Of a DNA stretch of 64,000 nt, positions 42,725-51,182 are shown in pieces. This DNA comes from Synechococcales cyanobacterium CNB. GTDB lineage: Bacteria > Planctomycetota > Phycisphaerae > Phycisphaerales > UBA1924. The DNA lies in the NCBI GenBank assembly GCA_030263455.1, contig SZOZ01000008.1, positions 62,001-126,000 on the forward strand, read 5' to 3'. Position 1 is the first letter of the stretch, and each line of letters begins with the position of its first letter. The position numbers were made by a program, and so were the translations under genes. The notes below the pieces were generated by a model that was not told where the DNA came from, did not search any database, and saw only the letters and a program-made list of their open reading frames with translations.

Positions 42725-45700
42725 ATGCTGTCGAACAAGCCACGCTCGGTTCGTTCCCTCCTCGCGGCTGCGGCGGCCTTCGCGGGCGCGCCGTGCATCC
42801 TTGTCGCTCCGGCCATCGCGCAGGCGACGATGCCGGCGGCGACCGCCCAGAGCGCGAGCGATGTGCTCGAGCGCGTGGACGAGCTGCTCAAGTCCGGCAA
42901 GCCGGTCTACGCGAGGCACCTGCTCGAAACGCTGCACGAGCGCGACGGCGGGCGTTCGCTCAGCGACCCCGAGCGGGCGCGGCTGATCTCGCTGCTCACC
43001 TCGTCGAGCCGCATGATCCGCGCGACGAGCGAGATCGAACTCAGCCTGCAGAAGGCGGAACTCGCGATCGACACGGGCGACCTCCGCGTTGCGAATCGTC
43101 ACCTCGACGCGATCGAGCGCACCCCGTCGGTCGAGCCGTCGGATGCGGCTCGCGCGAGCGAACTGCGGACGAAACTGGACGCGAAACGGGCTGACCTTGC
43201 CCCGTTGATGGCCGGGCGCGCCGGCGATGCGGAGCAGGCGTTCGAGTCGGGCGACTTCGCGCGTGCCAAGGCGATTCTCACCGAGATCGACCGCTCCGGC
43301 GTGGACCTTGACGAGGCTTCGGCCGCGAAGGTCGCCGCATACCGGGAGCGGCTCTTCGACCTGGAGTCCGTCTCGCCGCGCCTGATCGACGGCGGCGCGT
43401 TGGCGGCCGGCGCGATGCAGCCGGGCGTGGTGCGCCGGCAGGAGAACGGGACGCCGCCGGCGTCGCAGGGTGAGATGCAGGAGGTTCAGCCCGCGTCGCA
43501 GCCGGCGGCCCAGCCCTCCGCGCAGGAAGAGGCCCAGCCCGCCCCACAACCCGAGCCGATGCCGAGCCAGGACGACCTGATCGAGCGTGCGCTGCGGTAC
43601 GAGGCCCAGAGCGAACTGGCGCAGGCGGACCGTGCGTTCGACGAGCGGCGCCTGAACGAGGCGCTCTCGCGCTACGACCGCCTGCTGAGGCAACTCCGCC
43701 GGCACCTGACGCCCGAGCAGGCGGCGCACGCGGAGAACCGTCTCGCGGAGACGCAGATCCTGCTCCGGGGCCAGCCGGGGGGGGTGCTGATCGACGACAC
43801 GATCGAAGGCCGGCAGATGGCGCTGGCGCAGAAGCGTGCGGAGTTCCGCAACGAGATGGACCAGGCTGAGCGGGCGCTGGCGAGCGGCGACACGCAGCGG
43901 GCGCGAGACCTGGCGGCCAAGGCGCAGCTCACGCTGAACACGGCGCGTCAGGTGATGAGCGACGCGGAGTTCGAGACGCTCACCAAGCAGGTCACGGACC
44001 TGCGCGGGCGCATCGGGCGGACGGAGGAGCAGCTGCGCATCGCCGAGACAAACGAGCGTGAGCGTCGGCTGGCCGAGGAAGCGAGGCGGCAGTCCACGCA
44101 GATGCAGCAGGACCGCGAGCGGAAGATCGTGGAGGCGCTCGACCGGGTGCGCGCGCTGCAGGCTGAACTGAAGTACGACGAGGCGCTCCAGATCGTCGAG
44201 GACCAGATCCTGTTCCTGGACCCGATCAATCCCGCGGGCCTGCTGCTGAAGGACCTGCTGCGCGATGCGATCATCTACCGGCACATGAACAAGATGGCGC
44301 AGGAGCGCAACTTCGGGTTCATGTACCAGGGGATGGAGAACGCCGAGGCGTCGATCCCGCCTCGCGGCATCATCAACTACCCGCCGGACTGGCCAGCGAT
44401 CAGCTTCCTTCGCGGCCAGGGCATCGGCTACTCCGAGAGCGCGGAGGACCGTCGCGTGCTGGCGCTGATGGACCGTCAGCGCGTGCCGGTGACGTTCCAG
44501 AACAACACGCTCGCGGACGTCTTCGCGTTCATCGAGCAGGTCGCGCAGGTGGACATCGACGTGGACTGGGACTCGCTGGAGGAGATCGGCGTCGAGCCGT
44601 CCACGACGGTCTCGCTGAACCTGCGGAACGTTCCGCTCAAGTCGGTGATGGACCGGGTGCTGGACAAGGTCAGCTTCAGCCCGATCACGCGTGCGGGCTG
44701 GGCGGTGAACGACGGGACGATCCAGGTGGCGACCGAGGAGAAACTCCGGCGGCACACGATCATCGAGATCTACGACATCCGCGACCTGGTCTTCGAGGTG
44801 CCCAACTACGACGAGGCGCCGGAGATCGACCTGCAGTCCGTGCTCCAGAGCGGGCGGGGGGGCGGCGGCGGCGGGCAAAGCCCGTTCCGCGACAACCAGC
44901 AGCAGGACGTCGAGCGCGAACCGCTGCAGGACCGCATCGACCGCATCAAGGACATCATCACCCGCAACGTCGATGAGGAGAGCTGGCCCGAGGGCGGCGG
45001 CACCACCGGCTTCATCCAGGAACTGGGCGCGAGCCTCATCATCCGCAACACGCCCAAGAACCACCGCGAGATCCGCGGCCTGCTCAGCAAGCTGCGCGAG
45101 GTTCGCGCGATGCAGATCAACGTCGAGACGCGGTTCCTGCTCGTGAGCCAGGACTTCTTCGAGCAGATCGGGTTCGACCTCGACGTGTACTTCAACGCGA
45201 ACAACAACCAGTTCCGGGCCGCGGGCGCGAACGACCCGACGCTGCGTGCCAGCGACTTCTTCGACTTCCCGGGCGGCGTGCGGGGCAGCGTGACCGGGCA
45301 GGTCGCGCCGACCGCCCCCGTGACCGGCGGGGCGGACGGGACGCAGATCACGCAGGGCGTGGTGCGCCCGAGGCCGTGGTCGCCGATCGGGTTCCCGCAG
45401 AACTCGCTCGGCCTCGCCTCTTCGCTCATGCCCCAGGAGGGCATCGCCGGCGCGGTGCTCGGTTCCGCCCCCGCGCTGGGCATCGCGGGGCAGTTCCTCG
45501 ACGATATCCAGGTGGACTTCCTGGTGCAGGCGACGCAGGCCGACCGCCGGTCGATCTCGCTGACCGCTCCGCGGCTCACGTTCACGAACGGGCAGACCGC
45601 GAACATCTACGTCGTGACGCAGCAGTCGTTCGTCTCCGACCTTGAGCCGGTGGTGAGCGACTCGGCGGTCGGGTTCGATCCGACGCTCGACGTTGTGGCC

Positions 45701-46156
45701 GAGGGCGTCGTGATGCTGGTCGAGGGCACGATCTCCGCTGATCGCCGCTACGTGACGCTGAACGTGGACACGGCGACGTCGCAGATCGTCGACATGGGGA
45801 GCGAGGAGGTCGTGGCGGTCGCGGGCGGCCAGCTGGTCAGTTCGCAGATCGCCCAGTCCGCGATCCAGCTGCCGATCGTGACGGTGACCCGCGTGCAGAC
45901 GACGGTGACCGTTCCGGATCAGGGCACGGTGCTGCTGGGCGGCCAGCGGCTCGTGAACGAGACCGAGGTGGAGACGGGCGTGCCGGTGCTGAGCAAGATC
46001 CCGATCCTCAACCGCTTCTTCTCGAACCGGATCGAGGCGCGCGAGGAGCAGACCCTGATGATCCTGATCAAGCCGACCGTGCTGATCCAGCCGGAGCAGG
46101 AGGAGCGTGCCTTCCCGGGTCTGGGCGAGTCGCTCGGGGTGAACTTCGGCGGGTGA
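42725..46156 (+). CDS. Type II/III-type secretin with a long helical N-terminal extension
   Basis: A 1143-residue outer-membrane channel protein. GGAG lies 8 bases before the ATG. A signal peptide ends near PAIAQA (about residue 33). Residues about 40-540 are helical repeats and coiled coil rich in Gln, Arg and Glu, with a Pro/Gln spacer near 265. Residues about 585-680 form an STN/N0-like domain (VPVTFQNNTLADVFAFIEQ). A Gly-rich linker follows, then the secretin beta-barrel domain with the signature VPDQGTVLLGGQRL (near 1062) and VPVLSKIPILNRFFS. Such long N-terminal extensions are unusual for GspD. It may serve a type II secretion or pilus-like system with the FHA-GspE ATPase at 35.8 kb. 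Confidence 0.9.
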   Translation: MLSNKPRSVRSLLAAAAAFAGAPCILVAPAIAQATMPAATAQSASDVLERVDELLKSGKPVYARHLLETLHERDGGRSLSDPERARLISLLTSSSRMIRATSEIELSLQKAELAIDTGDLRVANRHLDAIERTPSVEPSDAARASELRTKLDAKRADLAPLMAGRAGDAEQAFESGDFARAKAILTEIDRSGVDLDEASAAKVAAYRERLFDLESVSPRLIDGGALAAGAMQPGVVRRQENGTPPASQGEMQEVQPASQPAAQPSAQEEAQPAPQPEPMPSQDDLIERALRYEAQSELAQADRAFDERRLNEALSRYDRLLRQLRRHLTPEQAAHAENRLAETQILLRGQPGGVLIDDTIEGRQMALAQKRAEFRNEMDQAERALASGDTQRARDLAAKAQLTLNTARQVMSDAEFETLTKQVTDLRGRIGRTEEQLRIAETNERERRLAEEARRQSTQMQQDRERKIVEALDRVRALQAELKYDEALQIVEDQILFLDPINPAGLLLKDLLRDAIIYRHMNKMAQERNFGFMYQGMENAEASIPPRGIINYPPDWPAISFLRGQGIGYSESAEDRRVLALMDRQRVPVTFQNNTLADVFAFIEQVAQVDIDVDWDSLEEIGVEPSTTVSLNLRNVPLKSVMDRVLDKVSFSPITRAGWAVNDGTIQVATEEKLRRHTIIEIYDIRDLVFEVPNYDEAPEIDLQSVLQSGRGGGGGGQSPFRDNQQQDVEREPLQDRIDRIKDIITRNVDEESWPEGGGTTGFIQELGASLIIRNTPKNHREIRGLLSKLREVRAMQINVETRFLLVSQDFFEQIGFDLDVYFNANNNQFRAAGANDPTLRASDFFDFPGGVRGSVTGQVAPTAPVTGGADGTQITQGVVRPRPWSPIGFPQNSLGLASSLMPQEGIAGAVLGSAPALGIAGQFLDDIQVDFLVQATQADRRSISLTAPRLTFTNGQTANIYVVTQQSFVSDLEPVVSDSAVGFDPTLDVVAEGVVMLVEGTISADRRYVTLNVDTATSQIVDMGSEEVVAVAGGQLVSSQIAQSAIQLPIVTVTRVQTTVTVPDQGTVLLGGQRLVNETEVETGVPVLSKIPILNRFFSNRIEAREEQTLMILIKPTVLIQPEQEERAFPGLGESLGVNFGG

Positions 46157-46274
46157 CGGCGGGCTTCGGGATGGAACGGGGCGAGCGCGGAGCGTTTCGC
46201 CTAGACTGGCGCGTGGCGGGTGGCCGCGCGTGCCACGGGTTGGTTCGCGCGGTCGGACCGGCAGGAGATGCACG

Positions 46275-46631
46275 ATGGCCCCCGCGGATTCAAGGCTCCG
46301 CGTCCGCAGAACGGACGGCGTGACGCAGATCGAGTTCGTCGATCGCAACATTCTGGACGAGGCGAACATCCAGTCGATCGGGGAGGAGATCGCCTCGATC
46401 ATCGAGGCGGAGGAGAAGCCGAAACTGCTGATCAGTTTCGCCAACGTTGACCATCTCTCCTCGGCCGCGCTGGGGACACTGATCACGATCAACAACAAGG
46501 TCCGCAGCCGCGACGGGGAGCTGCGCCTGGCGGACATCGACCCTCAGATTTACGAGGTCTTCGTCATCACTCGGCTGAACAAGCTGTTCCAGATCCTGGA
46601 TACCTCTGAAGAGGCGATGAGGAGCTTCTGA
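46275..46631 (+). CDS. STAS-domain anti-sigma factor antagonist
   Basis: A 118-residue protein of the SpoIIAA/RsbV type. The conserved phosphorylation site is in DHLSSAALGTL. ATG at 46275 follows AGGAG 8 bases upstream. Such proteins bind or release an anti-sigma kinase depending on Ser phosphorylation. The next gene, 80 bp on, is a HATPase-type kinase that fits as the partner. Confidence 0.88.
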   Translation: MAPADSRLRVRRTDGVTQIEFVDRNILDEANIQSIGEEIASIIEAEEKPKLLISFANVDHLSSAALGTLITINNKVRSRDGELRLADIDPQIYEVFVITRLNKLFQILDTSEEAMRSF

Positions 46632-46711
46632 CCGTCCGGCCGGCCCCCGGGCCGTGCGGGTCGGCGACCCGTGGCCCGTGCTCGCCGCGCCGGTCGGCGC
46701 ACGGCACGCCG

Positions 46712-47143
46712 ATGTCGCAGGATCAGCGCCACAGCACGACGTCTGCCACGATCGAACTGGTCAACGACCGGGACGCGATCGACTCGGTCGAGGACCGGAT
46801 CGTTGAGCTTGCCGAGGCGGCGGGCTTCTCGAAGAGCGCCCGTTTCGCGCTGCGGCTTGCGGTTGAGGAGGCGATCATCAACGCCTTCAAGCACGGGCAC
46901 GCGACGCTCTCGCCGGACACGCCGGTCACGGTCGAGTACGAGGTCGGTCCTTCGCGGGTCTTCGTCGCGGTCGAGGACCAGGGGCCGGGGTTCGTGCCCG
47001 AGGCGGTGCCGGACCCGACGCTCGACGAGAATCTGGAACTTCCCTCGGGACGCGGGCTGGTGCTCATCCGCGCGTACATGACCTCGGTCACGTACAACGA
47101 GCGGGGGAACCGAGTGGAGCTGGTTCTGGAGCGCAAGGGATAG
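46712..47143 (+). CDS. RsbW/SpoIIAB-type serine kinase (anti-sigma)
   Basis: A 143-residue HATPase-family protein. The N box is EEAIINAFKHGH, the G1 box EDQGPGF and the G2 box GRGLVLI. It lacks a phospho-acceptor His, so it belongs to the anti-sigma serine kinase class, which phosphorylates STAS antagonists such as the one encoded immediately upstream and holds a sigma factor or another partner. No sigma factor gene adjoins; a sigma-70 family gene lies at 52.9 kb. Confidence 0.87.
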   Translation: MSQDQRHSTTSATIELVNDRDAIDSVEDRIVELAEAAGFSKSARFALRLAVEEAIINAFKHGHATLSPDTPVTVEYEVGPSRVFVAVEDQGPGFVPEAVPDPTLDENLELPSGRGLVLIRAYMTSVTYNERGNRVELVLERKG

Positions 47144-47156
47144 GCTCGGCTCGGGC

Positions 47157-47185
47157 TTGTCCAGTTCAGAGCGTGGCGATATCAT
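47157..47185 (+). promoter_or_regulatory. Candidate promoter of the iscS-iscU-iscA cluster
   Basis: TTGTCC and TATCAT are 17 bp apart, about 50 bp before the iscS ATG and just after the anti-sigma kinase stop. I see no IscR-type palindrome. Confidence 0.5.
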
Positions 47186-47234
47186 GGAATGATTCTAAAA
47201 CGCAAAGCCGGCCCTGCCGGATGGGGATGCTGCC

Positions 47235-48470
47235 ATGGTGAAACTCCCGATCTACATGGACCACGCGGCGACGACGCCGTGCGACCCGCGGGTGGTCGAG
47301 GCGATGCTGCCGTATTTCACCGAGAAGTTCGGCAACCCCGGGAGCCGCAACCACCGATTCGGGTGGGAGGCGGAGGAGGCGGTCGAGCGAGCGCGGGAGC
47401 AGGTAGCCTCGCTGCTCGGGGCGGACCGCAAGGAGATCATCTTCACGTCGGGCGCGACGGAGAGCAACAACCTGGCGATCAAGGGTGCGGCGAGCATGTA
47501 CGCCAAAGCGCCTGCGGGCAGCGAGAAGCGGGGGCATATCGTCACGTGCCGCATCGAGCACAAGGCGGTGCTGGACCCGTGCAAGCGGCTGCAGAAGGAG
47601 GGTTTCGAGGTCACGTTCCTCGACCCTCCGCGCGATGGCGTGATCACGCGGCAGATGGTCGAGTCCGCCCTGCGCGAGGACACGATCCTGGTGTCGATCA
47701 TGTGGGCGAACAACGAGATCGGAACGATCAACGAGGTTCCGGCGATCGGGGCGCTCTGCCACGAGCGGGAGATCGTCTTCCACACGGACGCGACGCAGTG
47801 GGCGGGCAAGATGCCGACGGACGTGGAGCGTGACAACGTGGACCTGCTCTCGATGAGCGGGCACAAGATCTACGGGCCGAAGGGGGTGGGCGCGCTGTAC
47901 GTCCGGCGCCGGCGACCGCGGGTGCGGCTCACGGCCGTTCAGGAGGGCGGGGGGCAGGAGCGCGGCTTCCGCTCGGGCACGCTGAACGTGCCGGGCATCG
48001 TGGGGCTTGGGGCCGCCGCCGAGATCTGCCGCACCGAGATGGACACCGAGCGTGAGCGGCTGCTGCGGTTGCGTCAGCGGCTGGAGAAGGGCATCACGTC
48101 GCGTCTGGACGTGGTGCAGGTGAACGGGCACGCCGAGAAGCGGCTGCCGCACCTGGCGAACGTCTCGTTCGGTTTCGTCGAGGGCGAGAGCCTGATGATG
48201 GCCTGCAAGGACGTGGCGATGAGCAGCGGGTCGGCGTGCACGTCGGCCTCGCTCGAGCCGAGCTACGTGCTCAAGGGCCTCGGCGTGGGCGACGACCTGG
48301 CCCACAGCTCGCTCCGCTTCAGCCTCGGGCGGTGGACAACGGAGGAAGAGGTGAACTACGTGATCGACAACGTGGTGAATGCGGTCGAGAAGCTCCGGCT
48401 GCTCAGCCCGCTCTACGACATGCACAAGGAAGGCATCGACATCACGAAGATCGAGTGGCAGGCGCACTGA
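47235..48470 (+). CDS. iscS: Cysteine desulfurase IscS/NifS
   Basis: A 411-residue PLP enzyme that releases sulfur from cysteine for Fe-S cluster assembly. The PLP Lys is in [12 protein letters not shown] (Lys211) and the persulfide Cys in [14 protein letters not shown] (Cys335), both at the usual positions. The N terminus [18 protein letters not shown] is typical. It heads iscS-iscU-iscA. A degenerate 8-bp-period repeat fills the gap to iscU. Confidence 0.95.
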   Translation: MVKLPIYMDHAATTPCDPRVVEAMLPYFTEKFGNPGSRNHRFGWEAEEAVERAREQVASLLGADRKEIIFTSGATESNNLAIKGAASMYAKAPAGSEKRGHIVTCRIEHKAVLDPCKRLQKEGFEVTFLDPPRDGVITRQMVESALREDTILVSIMWANNEIGTINEVPAIGALCHEREIVFHTDATQWAGKMPTDVERDNVDLLSMSGHKIYGPKGVGALYVRRRRPRVRLTAVQEGGGQERGFRSGTLNVPGIVGLGAAAEICRTEMDTERERLLRLRQRLEKGITSRLDVVQVNGHAEKRLPHLANVSFGFVEGESLMMACKDVAMSSGSACTSASLEPSYVLKGLGVGDDLAHSSLRFSLGRWTTEEEVNYVIDNVVNAVEKLRLLSPLYDMHKEGIDITKIEWQAH

Positions 48471-48477
48471 GCCTGAA

Positions 48478-48517
48478 GTGACGGAATGACGAAGCGATCG
48501 AGTGGGAGAGCGGGCGA
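48478..48517. repeat. Degenerate 8-bp-period repeat between iscS and iscU
   Basis: Five units, GTGACGGA, ATGACGAA, GCGATCGA, GTGGGAGA and GCGGGCGA, begin 7 bp after the iscS stop and end 20 bp before iscU. The first unit is identical to the third unit of the infB-ylxP left arm. Confidence 0.6.
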
Positions 48518-48536
48518 TCTCCGGACGAGGTGAATC

Positions 48537-48971
48537 ATGGCGTACAGCAGTAAAGTGATCGACCACTACGAGAACCCGCGGAACGTCGGCTCGTTCGGGA
48601 CAACGGGCGAGGTCAAGCAGCGCAAGGACGTCGGCGTGGGGCTTGTCGGCGCGCCGGAGTGCGGCGACGTGATGCAGCTTCAGATCCGCGTCAATCCCGA
48701 CACCGGCGTCATCGAGGACGCCCGCTTCAAGTGCTTCGGGTGCGGGTCGGCGATCGCGTCCAGTTCGCTCGCCACCGAGTGGCTCAAGGGCCGCACCGTG
48801 GACGAAGGGCTGGCGATCAAGAACACGCAGATCGTCGAGGAGCTGAGCCTGCCGCCGGTGAAGATTCACTGCTCGGTGCTCGCCGAGGACGCGATCCGTG
48901 CGGCGATCGAGGACTACAAGCACAAGAACGGGCTTGGCGCGGAGGCGGCGAGCGACGCCCGCGCCCGCTGA
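48537..48971 (+). CDS. iscU: Iron-sulfur scaffold IscU/NifU-type
   Basis: A 144-residue scaffold on which Fe-S clusters are built with sulfur from IscS. The three cluster Cys are visible: Cys42 in APECGD (with Asp44), Cys69 in CFGCGSAI and Cys112 in IHCSVLAED. An extra Cys66 precedes the second. The C-terminal 20 residues are an Ala/Arg-rich tail. A 16-bp tandem repeat covers the stop codon. Confidence 0.95.
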   Translation: MAYSSKVIDHYENPRNVGSFGTTGEVKQRKDVGVGLVGAPECGDVMQLQIRVNPDTGVIEDARFKCFGCGSAIASSSLATEWLKGRTVDEGLAIKNTQIVEELSLPPVKIHCSVLAEDAIRAAIEDYKHKNGLGAEAASDARAR

Positions 48972-49009
48972 CGTCCGCGCCCGCTGACGTCAGCGCCCGC
49001 TGACGCCCG
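48962..49009. repeat. Three-copy 16-bp tandem repeat at the iscU stop
   Basis: CGCCCGCTGACGTCCG, CGCCCGCTGACGTCAG and CGCCCGCTGACGCCCG follow each other exactly. The first copy contains the iscU stop codon. The unit may be two 8-bp modules. Confidence 0.85.
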
Positions 49010-49073
49010 CGAACCGACCCGCCGCCGCCCCGCGTAGAATGTGCATCGACGGGCCGAGGCCCGAGGAGCCAGC

Positions 49074-49430
49074 ATGAGCACAGCCGACACGCAGACAACG
49101 GGCATCATCCTGACCGAGACCGCCGCGCGAGAGATCCGCACGATCATCGAGCAGCAGGAGCTCGATGCGGAGAAGGTCCGGCTGCGGGTGGGCGTGAAGG
49201 GTGGCGGGTGCTCCGGCTTCAGTTACGTGCTGGACCTCACCGAGACCCAGAAGGAGACGGACGAGGAGTTCGAGCAGCACGGGATCAGGATCATCTGCGA
49301 CCCCAAGAGCCTGCTCTACCTGGGCGGCACCACCATCGATTTCCGAGACGAGATCATGGGCCGGGGATTTGTCTTCCAGAACCCGAACGCCCACACCTCC
49401 TGCGGGTGCGGGTCGAGTTTCTCCGTCTGA
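49074..49430 (+). CDS. iscA: HesB/IscA-type Fe-S carrier
   Basis: A 118-residue A-type carrier that passes iron or clusters to targets. The conserved Cys are Cys46 in GGGCSGF and Cys110/Cys112 in CGCG at the C terminus. GAGGAGCC precedes the ATG. It completes the iscS-iscU-iscA set; hscA, hscB, fdx and iscR are not in the window. Confidence 0.92.
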   Translation: MSTADTQTTGIILTETAAREIRTIIEQQELDAEKVRLRVGVKGGGCSGFSYVLDLTETQKETDEEFEQHGIRIICDPKSLLYLGGTTIDFRDEIMGRGFVFQNPNAHTSCGCGSSFSV

Positions 49431-49479
49431 AGCGGCTTGGCGGCCCCCACTGCCCTGCAACGCCTGTCCGACCCGCGCC

Positions 49480-49508
49480 ATTCCGCCTGCAAGGGCGGAA
49501 TTTGCTTT
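49480..49508 (+). terminator. Rho-independent terminator after iscA
   Basis: An 8-bp stem ATTCCGCC/GGCGGAAT with loop TGCAAG is followed by TTGCTTT, 50 bp past the iscA stop. Confidence 0.75.
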
Positions 49509-49532
49509 CCAAGGCGATCCGGGGTTGATAAT
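49502..49532 (+). promoter_or_regulatory. Possible promoter of the ACT-domain gene
   Basis: TTGCTT and GATAAT with a 19-bp spacer, right behind the iscA terminator and about 150 bp before the ACT gene. The spacing is at the loose end. Confidence 0.35.
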
Positions 49533-49681
49533 CTGGACAACAGCGGCCACAGTCCCTCGACCCTGCGGAGGGCGGTCTCGGGGGCTGTCCCGGGGTGGTT
49601 CCCCGGCTTTGGGTGGCCGCCGTGGGGCTTGTGAGTTGCTCGGCCCACAGGGATGGGAGCGGGGATCGCTCCGGAGGCCGC

Positions 49682-50161
49682 ATGAGTCAGGCACCGACGC
49701 CACTGGAAACGACGCACGGGTACTCGCCGCCGACAGTAAGGCAGTTCAGCGTCTTCCTGACGAACCGTGTGGGGCAGCTGCACGACCTTGTGGCGGGATT
49801 CGACGGATCGAAGTGCTCCATCTGCGCCCTGAGCGTGCATGAAGCGAGCGACCACGCCGTGGTGCGGATGATCACGAGCGACTCGGACGAGGCGAGGCGG
49901 ATTCTCCGCGAGCACAAGGTCGCATTCTGTGAGAAGGACGTGCTGATCGTCGAACTCTCGAAGGGGCACACGCTGACCAGCCTGTGCCTCTCGCTTTTGG
50001 CGGCGGAACTGAACATTCACTTTGCGTACCCGCTGATGCTTCGGCCGAACGGGACGCCGACGATCGCGCTGGCGGTAGACGACCATGTGCTCGCGGGGCA
50101 GATCCTGCGGCGCAAGGACTTCCGCCTCTTCGGCGAGGCGGACATCCAGCACGTGCATTAG
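49682..50161 (+). CDS. ACT-domain protein, unknown ligand
   Basis: A 159-residue protein of two ACT-like repeats: RQFSVFLTNRVGQLHDLVAGFDGSKC and a second half from TLTSLCLSLLAAEL to NGTPTIALAVDD. ACT domains bind amino acids or similar small ligands and regulate enzymes. ATG at 49682 has GGAGG just upstream. It converges with trxB, with 4 bp between their stops. Confidence 0.8.
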   Translation: MSQAPTPLETTHGYSPPTVRQFSVFLTNRVGQLHDLVAGFDGSKCSICALSVHEASDHAVVRMITSDSDEARRILREHKVAFCEKDVLIVELSKGHTLTSLCLSLLAAELNIHFAYPLMLRPNGTPTIALAVDDHVLAGQILRRKDFRLFGEADIQHVH

Positions 50162-50165
50162 GCCG

Positions 50166-51164
50166 CTACACCAGCCCCTTCGCCCCCAGCCAGCGTTCGG
50201 CGTCGAGGGCGGCCTGGCAGCCCATGCCCGCGGCCGTCACCGCCTGGCGGTAGTGGGCGTCCGCCACGTCGCCGGCCGCGAAGACACCGTTGATGTTCGT
50301 CGCGCTGGACCGGCTGCGGAGCAGCACGTACCCCTGCTCGTCCATCTCGACGCCGGAGCCTTTGAGGAACTTCGTGGCGGGGGTGTGCCCGATCGCCACG
50401 AACAGGCCCCCCACTTCGAGTTCCGACCGCTCGCCGTTGGTCGTGCTCTCCAGCGCGACGGCCCGGAGTTTCTCGTTGCCGTGCTGGTCCTTGGCGCTCA
50501 GGCAGTCCACGACCACGCTGTTCCAGATGACTTTCGCGTTGGGCTTGGAGAGGAACCGCTCCTGCATGATCTTGCTGGCGCGGAGCGAGTCGCGCCGGTG
50601 GATGACGTAGACGGTGGAGGCGAACTTGGTGAGGTAGGTAGCCTCTTCCATGGCGGTGTCGCCGCCGCCCACGACCGCGAGCGGGCGGCCTCGGAACATC
50701 GGGAGCGCACCGTCGCAGACCGCGCAGGCGGAGACACCGCCGCCGGCCCGGGCGAGGCGGAGTTCGCTCTCGAGTCCCAGCCAGTTTGCTGTCGCGCCGG
50801 TGGCGATGATGACGGCGTGAGCGTGCTCGACCGTTCCCTTGTTCGTGTGTAGTTCGAAGGGTCGCTTCGAGAAGTCGCAACGGACGACATCCTGCCCGAG
50901 CACCTTCGTGCCGAAGCGTTCGGCCTGCTTCTGGAACTTTTCCATCATTTCCGGCCCGGCGACGCCCTCCGGGAAACCGGGGTAGTTCTCGACGTCCGTG
51001 GTCAGCATGAGCTGCCCGCCGGGGAGGATGGGACCGGGGTCGTTCTTGGGCACGCCTGCGAAGACGACGGGCGAAAGGCTCGCCCTGGCGGCATAGATCG
51101 CTGCGGTCCAGCCGGCGGGGCCGGAGCCGATGATCGCGAGGGCGTGCGGCTTGGCGTCGATCAT
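50166..51164 (-). CDS. trxB: Thioredoxin reductase
   Basis: A 332-residue FAD/NADPH enzyme that reduces thioredoxin. FAD motif GSGPAG at the N terminus, redox CAVCD (Cys147 and Cys150), NADPH motif GGGDTAMEEA, and C-terminal GVFAAGDVAD. It sits downstream of a secreted hypothetical gene on the same strand. Together with DsbD it supplies reductant to cytoplasm and periplasm. Confidence 0.95.
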   Translation of the reverse strand: MIDAKPHALAIIGSGPAGWTAAIYAARASLSPVVFAGVPKNDPGPILPGGQLMLTTDVENYPGFPEGVAGPEMMEKFQKQAERFGTKVLGQDVVRCDFSKRPFELHTNKGTVEHAHAVIIATGATANWLGLESELRLARAGGGVSACAVCDGALPMFRGRPLAVVGGGDTAMEEATYLTKFASTVYVIHRRDSLRASKIMQERFLSKPNAKVIWNSVVVDCLSAKDQHGNEKLRAVALESTTNGERSELEVGGLFVAIGHTPATKFLKGSGVEMDEQGYVLLRSRSSATNINGVFAAGDVADAHYRQAVTAAGMGCQAALDAERWLGAKGLV

Positions 51165-51182
51165 GGTCGCTCCGGTGCGCGT

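Noticed and set aside
47180-47215. Iron-responsive operator before iscS
   Set aside because: The AT-rich patch has no complete IscR or Fur palindrome.
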